A stretch of DNA of 64,000 bases from Paratinospora sagittata. Its lineage: Eukaryota; Streptophyta; Magnoliopsida; Ranunculales; Menispermaceae. Position numbers and translations under genes: made by a program. The DNA lies in NCBI GenBank assembly GCA_035771175.1, contig CM069593.1:2288461-2352460 (forward strand), read 5' to 3'. Within the stretch, counting starts at the first letter, position 1. Each line of letters opens with the position of its first letter. The notes below the pieces were generated by a model that saw only the letters and a list, made by a program, of their open reading frames with translations, made no database searches and had not been told where the DNA came from. Shown here in pieces: positions 11,375 to 23,800 of the stretch.

Positions 11375-12902
11375 TACATTGGCTTTACCTGGGTGGTATT
11401 CTAATGTAAAATCATAGTCTTTGAGGAGCTCTAATCACCTTCTCTGCCTCATGTTCAATTCCTTCTGAGAGAACAAGTACTTGAGGCTCTTATGGTCAGA
11501 ATACAGAGTGAATCTCTCACCATATAGATAATGCCTCCAAATCTTCAAAGCAAAAACCACTGCGGCCAGTTCTAAGTCATGAACAGGGTAGTTTTTTTTC
11601 ATGCACCTTCAACTGCCTCGATGCAAAAGCAATGACCCTATCCTTCTGCATCAACACGCAACCCAAGCCGATACGAGAGGCATCAGTATAGATAACTAAC
11701 TCCTGATCAGGCTCTGGCAAAATCAACACTGGCGTAGATGTCAATCTTTTCTTCAACTCTAAAAAGGCATTCTCACACTCCTCGGTCCATACAAAGGACA
11801 CATCTTTCTGGGTGAGCCTAGTCATAGGCGTAGCTATCTTGGAGAATCCCTGAACGAATCTCCTATAGTAACCAGCTAACCCAAGAAAGCTTCTGATCTC
11901 GGTCACCGTGGTAGGCCTAGGCCAACTGATAATGGCTTCAACCTTAGACGGATCAACTGAAATCCCCTCAGAACTCACCACATGACCTAAGAACTTCACT
12001 TCGGTGATTCAAAACTCGCACTTGCTCAGCTTTGCATATAGCCTATGCTCTCTCAGAGTTTGCAAGGTCACTCTAAGGTGTTCTTCATGCTCAGCCTGAG
12101 TCTTGGAATACACCAATATGTCATCAATGAAGACGATGACAAACTTATCCAGATACTGCCTAAAGACCCTCTGCATCAGGTCCATGAACATCGCCGGTGC
12201 ATTAGTCACACCAAATGGCATCACAAGGAACTCATAATGTCCATAGCGGGTTCTGAATGTTGTCTTAGGCACATCTTCCTCCCTGATCCTCAGCTGATGA
12301 TACCCGGAGCGCAAATCAATCTTCAAAAAATACTTCGCTCCCCTCAACTGATCAAACAAGTCATCAATCCTTGGGAGAGGTTATTTGTTCTTGATGGTCA
12401 CCCTGTTCAATTGGCGATAGTCGATGCATAACTGCAAGCTCCCATCTTTCTTTTTCACAAAAAGAACTGGAGCTCCCCAGGGTGACACGCTCGGGCAAAT
12501 AAAGCCCTTAGCCAATAACTCCTCGAGCTGTTTCTGCAATTCTCTCAACTCGGCTGGCGCTATTCTATATGGTGCCATGGAGATAGGCTTCGTGCCAGAG
12601 ACTAGTTCAATAATGAAATCGATTTCTCGCTTCGGTGGTAATCCTGGAAGATCTGCAGGGAACACATCTGGAAAGTCCCTAACAATGACAATATCCTCAA
12701 GTATCGCCTCACTAGTCTTTTCCTTATCAGGCACCAACCCAGCCAAAATCTCCCTATCTCCATCAGTCACAAATCTACCCCTTGTGACTGTCTGGTCTGA
12801 AGCTCTACCCTGTAGTGTAAACACTGGGTGTCCGGGGACCTGAAAAATGATTCTCTTCGCGAAACAGTCGACAACTGCATGATAGGCCGCGAGCCAATCC
12901 AT
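11375..12902 (-). pseudogene. Ty3 reverse transcriptase and RNase H
   Basis: Reverse transcriptase blocks are clear: the VKKKDGS primer-grip region, IDYRQLN, the LRSGYHQ block and the catalytic FIDDILVYS. RNase H follows with its first catalytic aspartate in IYTDAS. Lesions are TAA at 12381-12383, TGA at 12009-12011, an expanded run of eight A (complement of 11592-11599) that shifts the frame, and TGA at 11435-11437. The three stops lie in what is otherwise one continuous frame, apart from the shift at the A-run. Confidence 0.92.
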
Positions 12903-12995
12903 CCCTAGAATTGCATCAAACTCTAAAAAACTCTAAGACTCGAAAGTCAATAGGCATCTCAACATCACCAATCTGAACCACACACTGGCTACAGA

Positions 12996-14297
12996 TCATG
13001 TTCGGGTAGATCCTTTCCCAGCTACAGTACTCGCCACTAACCATGTACTAGCCCTAATGGGAGTCAAATGCAAACTATCTACCATACGTCCAGATATGAA
13101 TGATAATGTAGACCCAGCATCAAATAATACATGCATAGAAGTACCACAAATAATAAGAGTACCTTCCACCAAAGTCCTGGATGTTGTCGGGTCTGGCTCA
13201 GTAGCTGCCTTCGCTGTCTCTCTGGCACTGGACTGCTGCACAAATCCCTGAGCTCTCTGAAAGTTCGGACACTCAGACTTCCTATGCCCAGCCTGCCCAC
13301 ATTGAAAACATAAGAACAGAGCCCTGGGCGCAAATGATCTATTCTGAGATGTCGTCACATAGCTTCTTCGGCCTCTACCTCTGCCTCGGCCAGCAGTCTT
13401 TGGGAATGGGGGTCTCAGTGCACTCGGTGCCTGAATAGGAATCGGGACAGGAGAGGAAACCACTGGTGAGGCCATCATACCAGTCTGAACCTGGGATGCC
13501 TTATTCTGAGCACCATCAGACTGTGCTCTTCCATAAAACTTTCTCTTCCCTTCCCATCTTCCCTTCTTCCACAGAGTCTGGAACTATCCCCCAGACTCTG
13601 CTTGTGAAGTCTGTTCACCTGGAGTTGCCCGTGTAGACATACCATCAACCCGCTCAGCCAACTCGTATTGTTTGGCCCTCTGGACCACTGTGGTAAAATC
13701 AGTCATCTTCGTTACAGACAAGGCCTGTCGGATCGCAGGCCTTAGGTTCAAAGAGAACCTCATAATCTTATCACTCGGTGTCTGAACTAACCCAGGGGCA
13801 TAAACTGCGAGCTGTCTAAATCTGAGCTCGTACTCCCTAACTGACATGGTGCCCTGTGCGAGATTCAAAAACTCGAGTTGCTTAGCCTGTCTCTCAGTCT
13901 CTGGAATGTAAGCCTGTAAGAATAACCGTTTGAAGGTGTCCCAACTCTTCACTGTCCCCTGTGTATCCAACACTGAAAGCCACCAGTCCTCTGCATCACT
14001 CTCCAGAGTGTGAGCAGCACATAGAACCTGAGACTCCTCATCAAGCTCTAAGGAGCGACTGATCTTCTCGACATTCTTCAGCCAATCTTCGGCCTTCTTC
14101 AAGTCAACCCCACCAGTGAATTCCTTAGGCTTTAGCTTCATGAACTTCTCTAGCAGTCTGATCCGCCGATCAGTGGGGTTCTCCACAACATTAGGAGCAG
14201 GTGTAGACATAGGCTGAGGTACAACCATTTGAGGTCCTGCTGCCCCTGCAGCTCCACTAGCCTCGGCCCCACTAGTACCCGCCTCATAACTACCCAT
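12996..14297 (-). pseudogene. Ty3 Gag, zinc knuckle and protease N-terminus
   Basis: Gag starts at the ATG at 14297 with a low-complexity Ala/Gly head and then the retrotransposon Gag domain (around WLKNVEKI and the AEDWW block). An in-frame TAG sits at 13584-13586. The same frame continues to a CCHC knuckle (CFQCGQAGHRKSEC) and the protease active site region LFDAGST. A frameshift near 13010 and a second, compensating one near 12925 flank the rest of the protease. Confidence 0.9.
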
Positions 14298-14439
14298 ATC
14301 ATATAATACACACAGAAAATATGATAGTAAGGCTTTTAATTAAGTTCCTTTAAGCTTTTTAATCACCTAAATCTCTCACCGAATTCCTAGGTCAAAGTCA
14401 TCTAAGTCCAATACATAGACCAAACCTAGTAAAATCAGT

Positions 14440-14450
14440 CTCTGATACCA
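14440..14450 (-). other. Ty3 primer-binding site for tRNA-iMet
   Basis: On the element strand the sequence two bases after the 5' LTR is TGGTATCAGAG, complementary to the 3' end of plant initiator methionine tRNA and the standard first-strand primer site of plant Ty3 and copia elements. Its position next to the 14453-15892 repeat identifies that repeat as the 5' LTR. Confidence 0.93.
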
Positions 14451-14452
14451 AC

Positions 14453-15892
14453 TGTGGCGACCCGCACCCCGGACCACCAACCCCGCAGGGAATGGCGTGC
14501 GGAATGCTGGGGCGGGACGCCTGGCGTAGGCATCTCCGACCACTCCTCAACTCCCGTGAGGTGGTTGAGACCCTACAAGCCTTATCCCAAACAACGATAT
14601 GATATCAAAAGGTATTAAACAAAACTATCCACCGTATTAATCATCCAAGACAAGAGATAATCCATAAAAAATAAACCATAAATAATAATCATAATCCCTA
14701 CAGTCTATTAAAATTGACATACTCATAAAGTCCAAAATTGTGGATACAAATAAAACCGTCATATGCCTACATAGTCTATCTAACAAATCCCAACTCACCC
14801 ATACAACAATGTGGTAAGTGTTATAATTACATAATCCAAAATATAATACTTCATAATTTAAAACACAATTCAATCAAAATGCCTCTCAACTCACATCGAG
14901 GCCTTAGATTCTCTCGCAGGCAAGGCCCTCAAGATATGACTACTTCTTTTCCCTTATTCGGGACAGAAGGACCTGAAAGAGGAAAATGAGGGTGAGCCAA
15001 CGATGCCCAGTGAATAAAATTCAAATATGCTATCAATACTCATCAATAAAAACCATGTATGCATGTCAATGTGTAGCATGATTAAAAACTCATAACATAT
15101 AGATATCAAGCATTTATAATAAGCTTGATGCAAGTAAAAGTTTATCAATTTGGATCCACATTCCACATGCCTTGGGTTACTAGTACATGTCTATTTCACC
15201 GTGCCGTTGATCCCAATCATTTCCTTTCCTAAAACCCTCTTATGACAAGGTTAAGTCCCCCTATTAGCCAGATAGATGGGTCCAACCAAAGTCATAAGGT
15301 TTTCTCAAATCAATGCATCATTCAAAACATTAGAACACATTCATGCTTTCAAGATACAATATATGTAAGTGATATGATGACATAAACGATATAATCATAA
15401 ATGAAGTCTACTCACCTCTTTCTAGCACTTCCTTGATTCCCTCATTGATTCTCTCCTTGATTCCCTCCACTCATTCTAGCACTTCCTTGAAGAAGAGGAG
15501 TGGGCATTGGACACTTGTCCACTTTCATGCACCAACCTTCACATGTGTTGGTCTCATACTACCCATACCAACCACATGTATTTTAAATGTCCAATCCATT
15601 TAATACACTAAATTTTCAATTTCATTTATCCTTTTATTCAATCAATCCTAACCCATATCAATTCATGGTTTAATGAGCCCATGCATAAATCATAACATAT
15701 GCATTATACTTTAATTTAACATGACTCATATACAATTTATGGTACATATATTTATATACATTATCAAGCATCAACTATACAAACATTAAACAATCATCAA
15801 ACAAACACCAAACATATCAAGACAACACATAGAGTTTGGACAACAATGCAATTGAGTTATGGGCTAGATGAAATAATTTTCGGGGCGTCACA
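14453..15892 (-). repeat. 5' LTR of the Ty3 element (1440 bp)
   Basis: Right-hand LTR, the 5' LTR in element orientation, with TGTGGCGACCC and GGGGCGTCACA ends. It holds a single copy of the 55-bp unit (from 15174), probably the ancestral state. Most differences from the other LTR are transitions, as expected from deamination of methylated cytosine. Confidence 0.93.
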
Positions 15893-16213
15893 ATACAACT
15901 TGAGAAAGAATCATCCTCTTGAAAATCCAACACATACAGGAAGAACCCTTGTGGTAATGCTATCAAAGAGGAAAATATCAAGAAGAATCACTCATTGAAG
16001 ACCGTATCAAAATCAACTTTGTTGGTATTGTATGTGGAAAAGATGAGGTAATAGGAGTCAATGTAAATAAAAACATGGAAGAGTTTTTTTCTTTTTTTCT
16101 GACTAAGCGACTGAAAATGTTCAAAATAATAATAATAAAAAAAATCTTGTGGTTGAAGCAATCACAACAAGTAAAGCTACAGAGTCAACTTCAGTGTTAC
16201 ATACGATCAGTAT

Positions 16214-16404
16214 GTGGTAGTTCAGTTGATTGAAGAACTCAGTATAAGTAGAGTTGAGGTTTAGGTATTGAGTTCGAATTTAGACTGCCTTCATTTATCC
16301 GTTCATGTTGAGACTGTCAGCCCAAACACCTCTAACATACCTAAATTTAAGAGGATTAGTTTCGTCCAAAAGAAATTAGGACACCTCCAGGATGCTAAAA
16401 AAAT
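16214..16404 (+). mobile_element. Old tRNA-derived SINE, copy 1
   Basis: The head contains an A-box-like segment (GTAGTTCAGTTGATTGAAG) and a B-box-like GAGTTCGAATTTAG about 45 bp later, as in tRNA-derived SINEs. The body ends with a module (AATTTAAGAGGATTAGTTTCG, then GGACACCTCC) that recurs in the copies at 16732 and 53985. A short A-run ends it at about 16404. No target duplication was seen. Confidence 0.5.
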
Positions 16405-16541
16405 GGTATAAAAAAAGTAAATATATATGAATACTCTCATTAATGCACATGATTACTTCTTAGTTGACTATGAATGGGTGTGCTAAGTAGTCTTACATAA
16501 ACATTTCTAACTGATATTAACATACATAAACATCACCTTCA

Positions 16542-16627
16542 ACGCACTATTCAATTATTTTGAATAGTGCGTAAATTCATGATTTAATAAATTCAATTGT
16601 GCATTGATAAAAATATTTTTATCAATG
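16542..16627. repeat. Two adjacent perfect palindromes
   Basis: ACGCACTATTCAA (16542-16554) and its exact complement (16560-16572) form a 13-bp hairpin with a 5-nt loop. Thirty bases later a 26-bp uninterrupted palindrome centred on AAATATTT spans 16602-16627. Both are perfect, so they are either recent or maintained; the stretch may be a small foldback transposon. Confidence 0.7.
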
Positions 16628-16731
16628 ACTACTAAAATATTACTTTAATATTTTTCATAATCAATAATTTGATTAATTAATTAGGTGAACAGCCTGAAAG
16701 AAAATTTTTAGAGCTCTTATCAATTAACATT

Positions 16732-16945
16732 TGGTAGCTCAATTAGTTGAAAAACTGAGCATAAGTGGGATTGAATTTTATGTCTCAAGTTAGAAATTAG
16801 GCGTGCATCTATTTATTTGTCCTTATTGGGAAGGTCAGCTCAAACGTCTCTACAATGTCCAAATTCAAGAAAATTAGTCTCGTTTTAAAGAAAAGAAGGA
16901 CAAACTCGAGTACAAAAAAACTCGTAATAAAAAAAATAAAAAAAA
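16732..16945 (+). mobile_element. Old tRNA-derived SINE, copy 2
   Basis: It begins with GGTAGCTCAATTAGTTGAAA, a better A-box than copy 1, and ends with the same 3' module (AAATTCAAGAAAATTAGTCTCG, at 16861-16882) followed by an A-rich tail. It lies in the same orientation as copy 1, about 520 bp away. Divergence between the copies is high, so these are independent old insertions or an old duplication. Confidence 0.5.
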
Positions 16946-17734
16946 GTTGGGGTTTTACTAAATAAGTTTAATGAAGAGGCATGTTAATGCCCACTTTTTT
17001 AATTAAATCTATAAGTTTGAATAAACTATACTACATAGAGAAAAAAAAGTCTCAAAACCCACTAACATATATATACTTTGGAAGGATGTTAACGTCAGGA
17101 CATTAGGATATTTATTAACTAAATCAAGTCCATGGAAGTGTTCATTAATGTATAACTCATTTGTCATTTTCTATAAATTATAATATAAAGTACATTGATA
17201 TTGATCTTAATGATAAAGTAGTAATCTTCATGAGGAATGAGACGCGTTTGAAAAAAAAAAACAATGAAGGAGAAAAAGGCCCGTAGATGTTAAAAGTGAC
17301 AAAACTAGAAAAAGAAAGAAAATGACAGTTTTCTTAATGGGGTGGGCCTAGTATGTGCATTAAGCGAGAAAATTTTATACATAGTTGGGCACATGGACTG
17401 GCTGCCACGTGGACCAATATGAATCTTATCTAAAAATTTAAAAAATGAAATTCTTACATCAAGTTAAACTAATGACATTAGTCATTACATAAGTCTTCGT
17501 TCTAATACCGCAATTTTCCATGATGAAAGCCGACGGTTCTGATCGTTAGCACGAAATCTGCAGTGCCAGTCCAGAGATGCAAACACAGCTAGGATTTGCC
17601 AGCTCAGCGTAACGGCATAGAGGTGCTGAGGCGCAGTTCGTTACGCAAGCACGCACGACGCGTGCGAGCATGCGAATGGCTCACATGCGAGATCGTACGC
17701 ACACGATTCACGCGAGCTGGTGCGGACTGCGGAG

Positions 17735-17740
17735 TATAAA
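17735..17740 (+). promoter_or_regulatory. TATA box of the MFS transporter gene
   Basis: TATAAA lies 83 bp upstream of the start codon at 17823, placing transcription start near 17765-17770. A GA-repeat leader (17799-17822) precedes the ATG. Confidence 0.6.
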
Positions 17741-17822
17741 TGCGCAGTGGTCACTAGTTGTGGATTGTGCTTTGGTTCATCAAATTGCAGCATTTTGTGA
17801 GAGAGTGAGAGAGAGAGAGAGA

Positions 17823-20800
17823 ATGGATTTGAAGAGCTTCAGAGAGCTGAAACCGATAGTTCACTTGTTAGTTCCTCTAATCTTCCATTGGATTGCAGAG
17901 GAGATGACGGTTTCGGTGCTCGTGGACGTGACGACGGGAGCTCTTTGTCCCGGAATGACGACTTGCAGTGAAGCAATTTACATCACTGGCCTTCAGCAGA
18001 CGGTAATCGATCGATCGGACTTTTTTGTTTTTGGTTTGGTTTGGTTTTTTACGTGTGGAGATCTTGATCTTGATTTTGTTGTTGTTGTTGGAAGTTTCAA
18101 TGTTTTGATCTTGGCAGCGATTAAGATGTTTGGTTTGATTTATTTATTTATTTTTGGTTTAATTTTTTTGGAATTTGAGTAGATAAAGTCTTTCGAGTTT
18201 GATTTTTGGTAGCTTGTGTTTGGAACTTGGTGAATAATGTTGTTTTTGTTGGTGAATAATGATGACTTGATGAAGAAGGTGTATTGGAAATTTGGAATCT
18301 TCATTTCTAAAATTTTGATTTACTTGAATTAGAAGTATGGTTTATGCTTGCTATTGTCATCGGGATACGAAGTGGATGATGATGGTGGTGGTGGTACTGA
18401 TTGAGTGCAACCTGCTTCAAGGTTTATCCGCTCTGGTTCAGATAAACAGGGGTTGGAAATCAGCTTTGTGAAGATCGGCTTTCAGGATACACTGAAACAG
18501 AGGTTAGAAGCCTGTTTATAGCTTTTGAGTTGACATCCCGAACGGATAAACTAACAGGAACACGTCTTGTAACGATTCACTGAAGTAATTATCCGAATGT
18601 TGTTTAGAGGAAAAAAGAGATGTTACTCTTTACAAATTTAACTGTTTAGAGAGAGCTATATTACTGATGGACCAGTCACATGCTAAGATTTACTTAAGAG
18701 AAAGATGGAGTCTCTAAGACTGGTGCCTTAGAGTTTGCTAAGCGTCATTCAGATGGTGAAAGTTAGCTCCAAAGCTTATTGCTGATGCCTATGGAGCTTA
18801 AATGTGCAGCATCATTCACTGCTCAGTCTTAGGTCTCCATTTGGTCTAACAATAACATCTTTATAGAAACCATTTTGGAATTAAAAAAAATTGAAAAAAG
18901 AAAAATGACTTTGGATATTTGAATCTTTTGTTTTGTTTTTTTTCCTCTTTTTCTTTGTGTGTGTGTGCGCGCACGCGTGTGTGTTTATTCCTGCTCTATT
19001 GATGGACAAATACACCTTCTTAGTTTAAGAGATTGACATCAGTGACAACTTAAACTGCTTATAAATCTTGTTTTACCATTTATATCTATGCACGGTACCC
19101 ATGCCTTTCCTCTCTATTCCAACCCAAAGGTCCTCAGCGAATTGAAAAATTGTCAATGATTTTCTCATATATTACTTAGAGATTTTCAATTGACTTCAGT
19201 TAATTTACATTGAAGTCTCTTGAGTTTGAAAATTGTATTGAAACTGATCAGTGATTCTGTATGACTCTGGGTTTTCCTTTTTATTTTTCCCTTCATGGAG
19301 TCTGATTAATATTTTTGTTTTCTTGTTTGTTGGCTTACGCGTGTTTACACTTAATGAAAAAGGAAGAACATAAATGCCAAAGCATGCTAATGAGTTTTCT
19401 CTTGACTGCATGCTTAATTTTACCTGATTGGTATTTGAAGTCTCACATACACCAATCAACATGCTTAATAAATGTTGACTTAGCTCTTGATAGATTGGAG
19501 TGGAGGAACCGGATATATGTAGTTGGCCTCATGTAGTTGGAAAAATGTTTCGTTGAATTGAGATGCAACAGTCAGCTTGCTCGTTGGAAGACCAACTCAT
19601 GCATCCACTCTTTGTTGTAGTGGTCTTGCATTGTTTTCTATGTTTTTTTTTTCATATCTTAAATGGTTTTGGATTGTACCTTTTATTTGATTTTTGCACT
19701 TAATTTCTTCATTTGTCATTAAGGTTGGAGCATGTTATTTAAAGTCTAGCCCATAAGTTAGTTTACAATTTGCATTATCTCACTTTGACTACCTCATTGA
19801 TGGTCCCTTTCTTTAATATTCGCCTTTTAAGGCTGAGATATATATTTTTTATTTCTAGGTTGTAGGTATTTTCAAGATGGTAATGCTTCCTGTCTTGGGT
19901 CAGCTTGCTGATGATTATGGACGTAAACCATTGCTCCTTCTTACAACATCAACAACAATAGTCCCTTTTGGTAAAATGAGTTTTCAAGTGCATTTGTTTT
20001 ATTCTCATCATTCTCATCTATCTCATTCTGCATGAAGCAAATCAATGACCCATCAGATTCTCTGGTCTATATTTAGCAGGCTGTCTGTGCTGATTACTTT
20101 TGGCACCTCTACTAACATATGTTCTTCTTTCAGCTTTACTTGCTTGGGATAAGTCAAAGCCATTTGTGTATGCATACTATGTTCTTCGTACAATTTCATA
20201 TATCATAAGTCAAGGAAGCATATTCTGTATCGCTGTTGCCTATGCAGTAAGTGTGTTTTCTCTATGGGTATATTAGTTGCTTATTGCAAAAAAAAAAAAA
20301 AAGGAGAAATAATATCTTTGCTGCGTTTGGTAGGCAGATGTTATTGAGGATCATAAGAGGGCTGGCATATTTGCATGGATTACTGGTCTTTTTTCTGCTT
20401 CCCATGTTTTGGGAAATTTGTTAGCACGCTTTCTTCCTGGGAAGTATATATTTCAGGCATGTACATTCAAACTTTAGTTTATTGTTTTTTACCTGAAACA
20501 GTTTCTTGCTTGTATTATTCTGCCATCTAACTGGTAAAGCTGTACATTCAGGTGTCAATACTTCTGCTGCTCGTCTGCCCTATATATATGACACTGTTTC
20601 TTGTTGAGACTGTTAGACCAGCTCCAGCAGAGGACCGTCATTCATCTTGTTTGAATACGGTCTTGAAAATCCTCTACGAACGATATAGATCAATGAGAAA
20701 TGCTGTAGTTGTTGTTATTAACAGGTTTGTTCATAAGTAAAACTCGGAAGGAGATTCTTTATCATATTTATTTCTAGATTCATAGAGTATTTTTCGTTGG

Positions 20801-23800
20801 GTTTTACACCTTTTAGCTTTGTATCATGAATTTGATGTTTTCTTACACTTTTGGCTAAAGTGTGTTTCACTCTGCAGCGAAACATTAAAGAAAATAGCTT
20901 TTCTTTCGTTCTTCTACGAGTTGGGAATGTCTGGCATAAGCAGTGTTTTATTGGTATGTCTCACTTCTACTCTTTACTGGTTAAGCAACAACCCATCCCA
21001 TATGTCAAGCTGTCCAGCTGATCCGATAAACACATGCATTAAGTTTGTAGTTTCACGAAGTATGTATCATATGGTTACTGAGTTTCACGAAGTATGTAAC
21101 ATCTAGGAGATGAAATATTTTCAAGAACAAGCAAGTCATAATTATTTTCATCTCAATTTCCAATCACCCTTTCATACAGTGAAACGGGTTCATCAAGACC
21201 ATTCTTATCAACATTTCTTTATTCTCGGCACTTTCTATTAGTTTGAGTTTGGTGCTTGGCTTGCTCTTATGCACTATTGAATTAACGATAGTTTGATACA
21301 TAATAAATTGTCCATCTCATTTTATAGATAGATGAACCAGTTCAATAATCAAAATTTTGTTTCTTAATGAGTAATATTGAGGTAGGTATTTATCCTTGGG
21401 CTTTCTAAATTTTTCTTTCATTTTTCCCTTCCATTGGTACATGTTTTAGGAGAAATATTTCAGAGAACCTTCTCCAGTCAACTCCTCCCTCTGGTCCATG
21501 CTTGGCTAGCAAAGAGAGCATGTCTATGGGAGGGGATGACCTCCCACAAATGCTACAATAGCTTATATCAGATTCGCCATTAAGACTGGATCTGTGAGGC
21601 CCAAAACTGTCATATAGGCTTGTAACTTGTAAGAGAATGTGTCTTATTTGCTCAATTTTTTATGCGTTCAAACTACCTGTGCAGTATTACTTGAAATCAG
21701 CCTTTGGCTTCAATAAGAATCAATTTTCAGAAATTCTTATGATGGTGGGAATTGGTTCCATTTTTTCTCAGGTATGACTCTGATGGCTATCTTTTCCATA
21801 CTGTAAAAGCTTCTGATGATTTTGTCTCCCCACATCGTTAAAGTTTTGAGACTATTTAGTTGATTGACCTTGTTCTTGTGAACATAAAGAAGAAAAATGT
21901 ATAAGCAAACCTCTATGATAGGCTCCAAATATATCCGCTCATTCTTGTCATTGCTTTTAAGATTTGATGATTAATGGTGTTTGATCTGTAATTTTCATGT
22001 TATTTTAGTGACTTCACATTAAATATGCAATGCATGCATATTTACATTTCGTGAAACTGGAAGTAAATTGTATGCTATCGGTATCAAATTACCAGTACAT
22101 TAAAACCGAATCTTTTGAATAAAGCAGCAAGTCTTTTCCTTGAGCATGTTGATTGGAAATTTCTTGTTTGTTTCTTACTTCATGTTCACTTCATTGAGGA
22201 GAAATCCTGATGGAGACTAGAGAATTTGGAATTAACTTAGAAGTCCCATTGAATCCCTATGAAGATTAAGTTTTTTCAGTAAATTGCAATTTATTATTTA
22301 TATTATTTATAGTAGTTCTTAAGTTTACTAAATTTAATTAGGGCGACACAGATACTGATACCCTACCTTTTCTTTTAGAAGTTATAGTGTTTATATGAAT
22401 GGTTGTCTAGTGTTTTCAAATCTTGGTGAACTTTTTAATTTTTGAGAATGGTAAATTTAGTCTTAAAATTTATATAAAAATGCTAGCATGTTTAAGAATA
22501 CAGTAGATAAATTTTGACCAACTGAAGGGACACACATAAAAGATGTGGTGTAAATCTATCTGTTTCGAAGGCATTAATTGCTGTTATTCGAATCGGTTGC
22601 TTTCATAAATATAGATAAATTTAAGTGGTGATTCTACTGTTCTTCGACACGTCTTTTGAATCTCTTCCTTATCTAAACTTAGTTTTACATCCGAAACCTC
22701 TTAATTTTTAGCTATATTCGTATTGACTATCAATTAGTTCTTAATTGACCTCAATTTCTTATATGTCAGGACTCTATCGTTTAGCATTCTATATCCTTTT
22801 CCATCAATTCGAGTATCCATCCCAGCTATTTAAAAATTACACACAGAAGTGCTTGCTCTTGTTTCATAAATTGCTCTCATTTTTACTTAAAAAATGCTGT
22901 AATATCATGATGGCGTATTTCATTCCAATTGTCAAACATGCTGAGGTTTCTTGGCCACTTGTTTTCTTACAGATTTTGGTGCTTCCTCTAGTCAATCCTT
23001 TGGTGGGTGAGAAAGTGATATTGTGCATCGGCGTGCTTTCATCAATAATCTATGTGAGCTTCCTGAAGATACTCTTGAGATCCTCTTCTGTATATTTTTA
23101 CACAATGCAGTTCGTGAGTTGAATAATCATTGTTATACTCTTACAGGCAGTGCTGTATGGCTTGGCTTGGGCACCTTGGGTAAGTTCTTCCATGTTTATC
23201 TGTTGTTTTCACCTTTTGATGCATTTTGGTATTCAAACATTCGCTAACCTGACCATTGATACAGGTTCCATACCTCAGTGCATCTTTTGGAGTTATTTAT
23301 TGTCTCGTGAAGCCAGCTGTGAGTATATAATGTGTATCAGAGCTTGTATCTCATCTATATGTCAAATTATGTTCAATCTGTGCAAAGACAATTGGCTGTC
23401 TTCGGTTTTGATTCTTCTTTTTCATTTACTTTGTCATGTTTGACAGACTTATGCTGTTATTTCAAAAGCAACAAGCTCAACCAATCAGGTTTGTGGAAAC
23501 CTCTCTATTAAGCATTTCTCTGTTCATTTGGTTTGGAAAATTGAATTTTTGCAGAAAATAATGTATTAATAGTCATGCTTAAGAATGTTAGAGCCTACCT
23601 AATTTTTGATAACGAAATCAGAAATTAACCTTCTAATTTGGTCATTGACTTAGCCAAAGAGATTCATTATCATTGTAATCATCCAGCCTTCATCCAATTA
23701 CCTAGGCCAGAACCATTCAACACTATCATCAGCTGCTTTTCAGGCATACCGTTATTGAACATCTTTAAACATCTTGAACTCTTCGAAGCAGACTTGACAA

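Larger units (their letters stand above)
8063..15892 (-). mobile_element. Complete, inactive Ty3/gypsy LTR retrotransposon (chromovirus, Tekay/Del-like)
   Basis: A 7830-bp element lies on the minus strand with two LTRs that begin TGTGGCGACCC and end GGGGCGTCACA, imperfect inverted ends. It is flanked by the 5-bp target duplication ATACA at 8058-8062 and 15893-15897. Internal order is Gag with a zinc knuckle, protease, reverse transcriptase, RNase H, integrase and a C-terminal chromo-like domain, which is the Ty3 order. Integrase following RNase H and the chromo-like tail point to a chromovirus; assignment to the Tekay/Del clade is by overall resemblance. At least five nonsense codons and four frameshifts break the polyprotein, so it is dead. 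About 34 substitutions counted by eye between the LTRs over about 1430 aligned bases (around 2.4%) suggest an insertion on the order of one to two million years old. Confidence 0.95.
15898..17734. other. Spacer with SINE relics and palindromes
   Basis: No supported gene. Two diverged SINE-like copies (16214-16404 and 16732-16945) and a pair of strong palindromes (16542-16627) lie here. From about 17520 the sequence becomes GC-rich and leads into the promoter of the transporter gene. Confidence 0.5.

Noticed and set aside
12045..12843. Long plus-strand frames opposite the Ty3 reverse transcriptase
   Set aside because: They mirror the conserved minus-strand pol sequence and show no domain of their own.
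20334..20340. Acceptor at GCAG (20334-20337) for MFS exon 4
   Set aside because: It loses the ADV residues and shifts the frame; the TAG ending at 20333 keeps the frame across exons 3 and 4.
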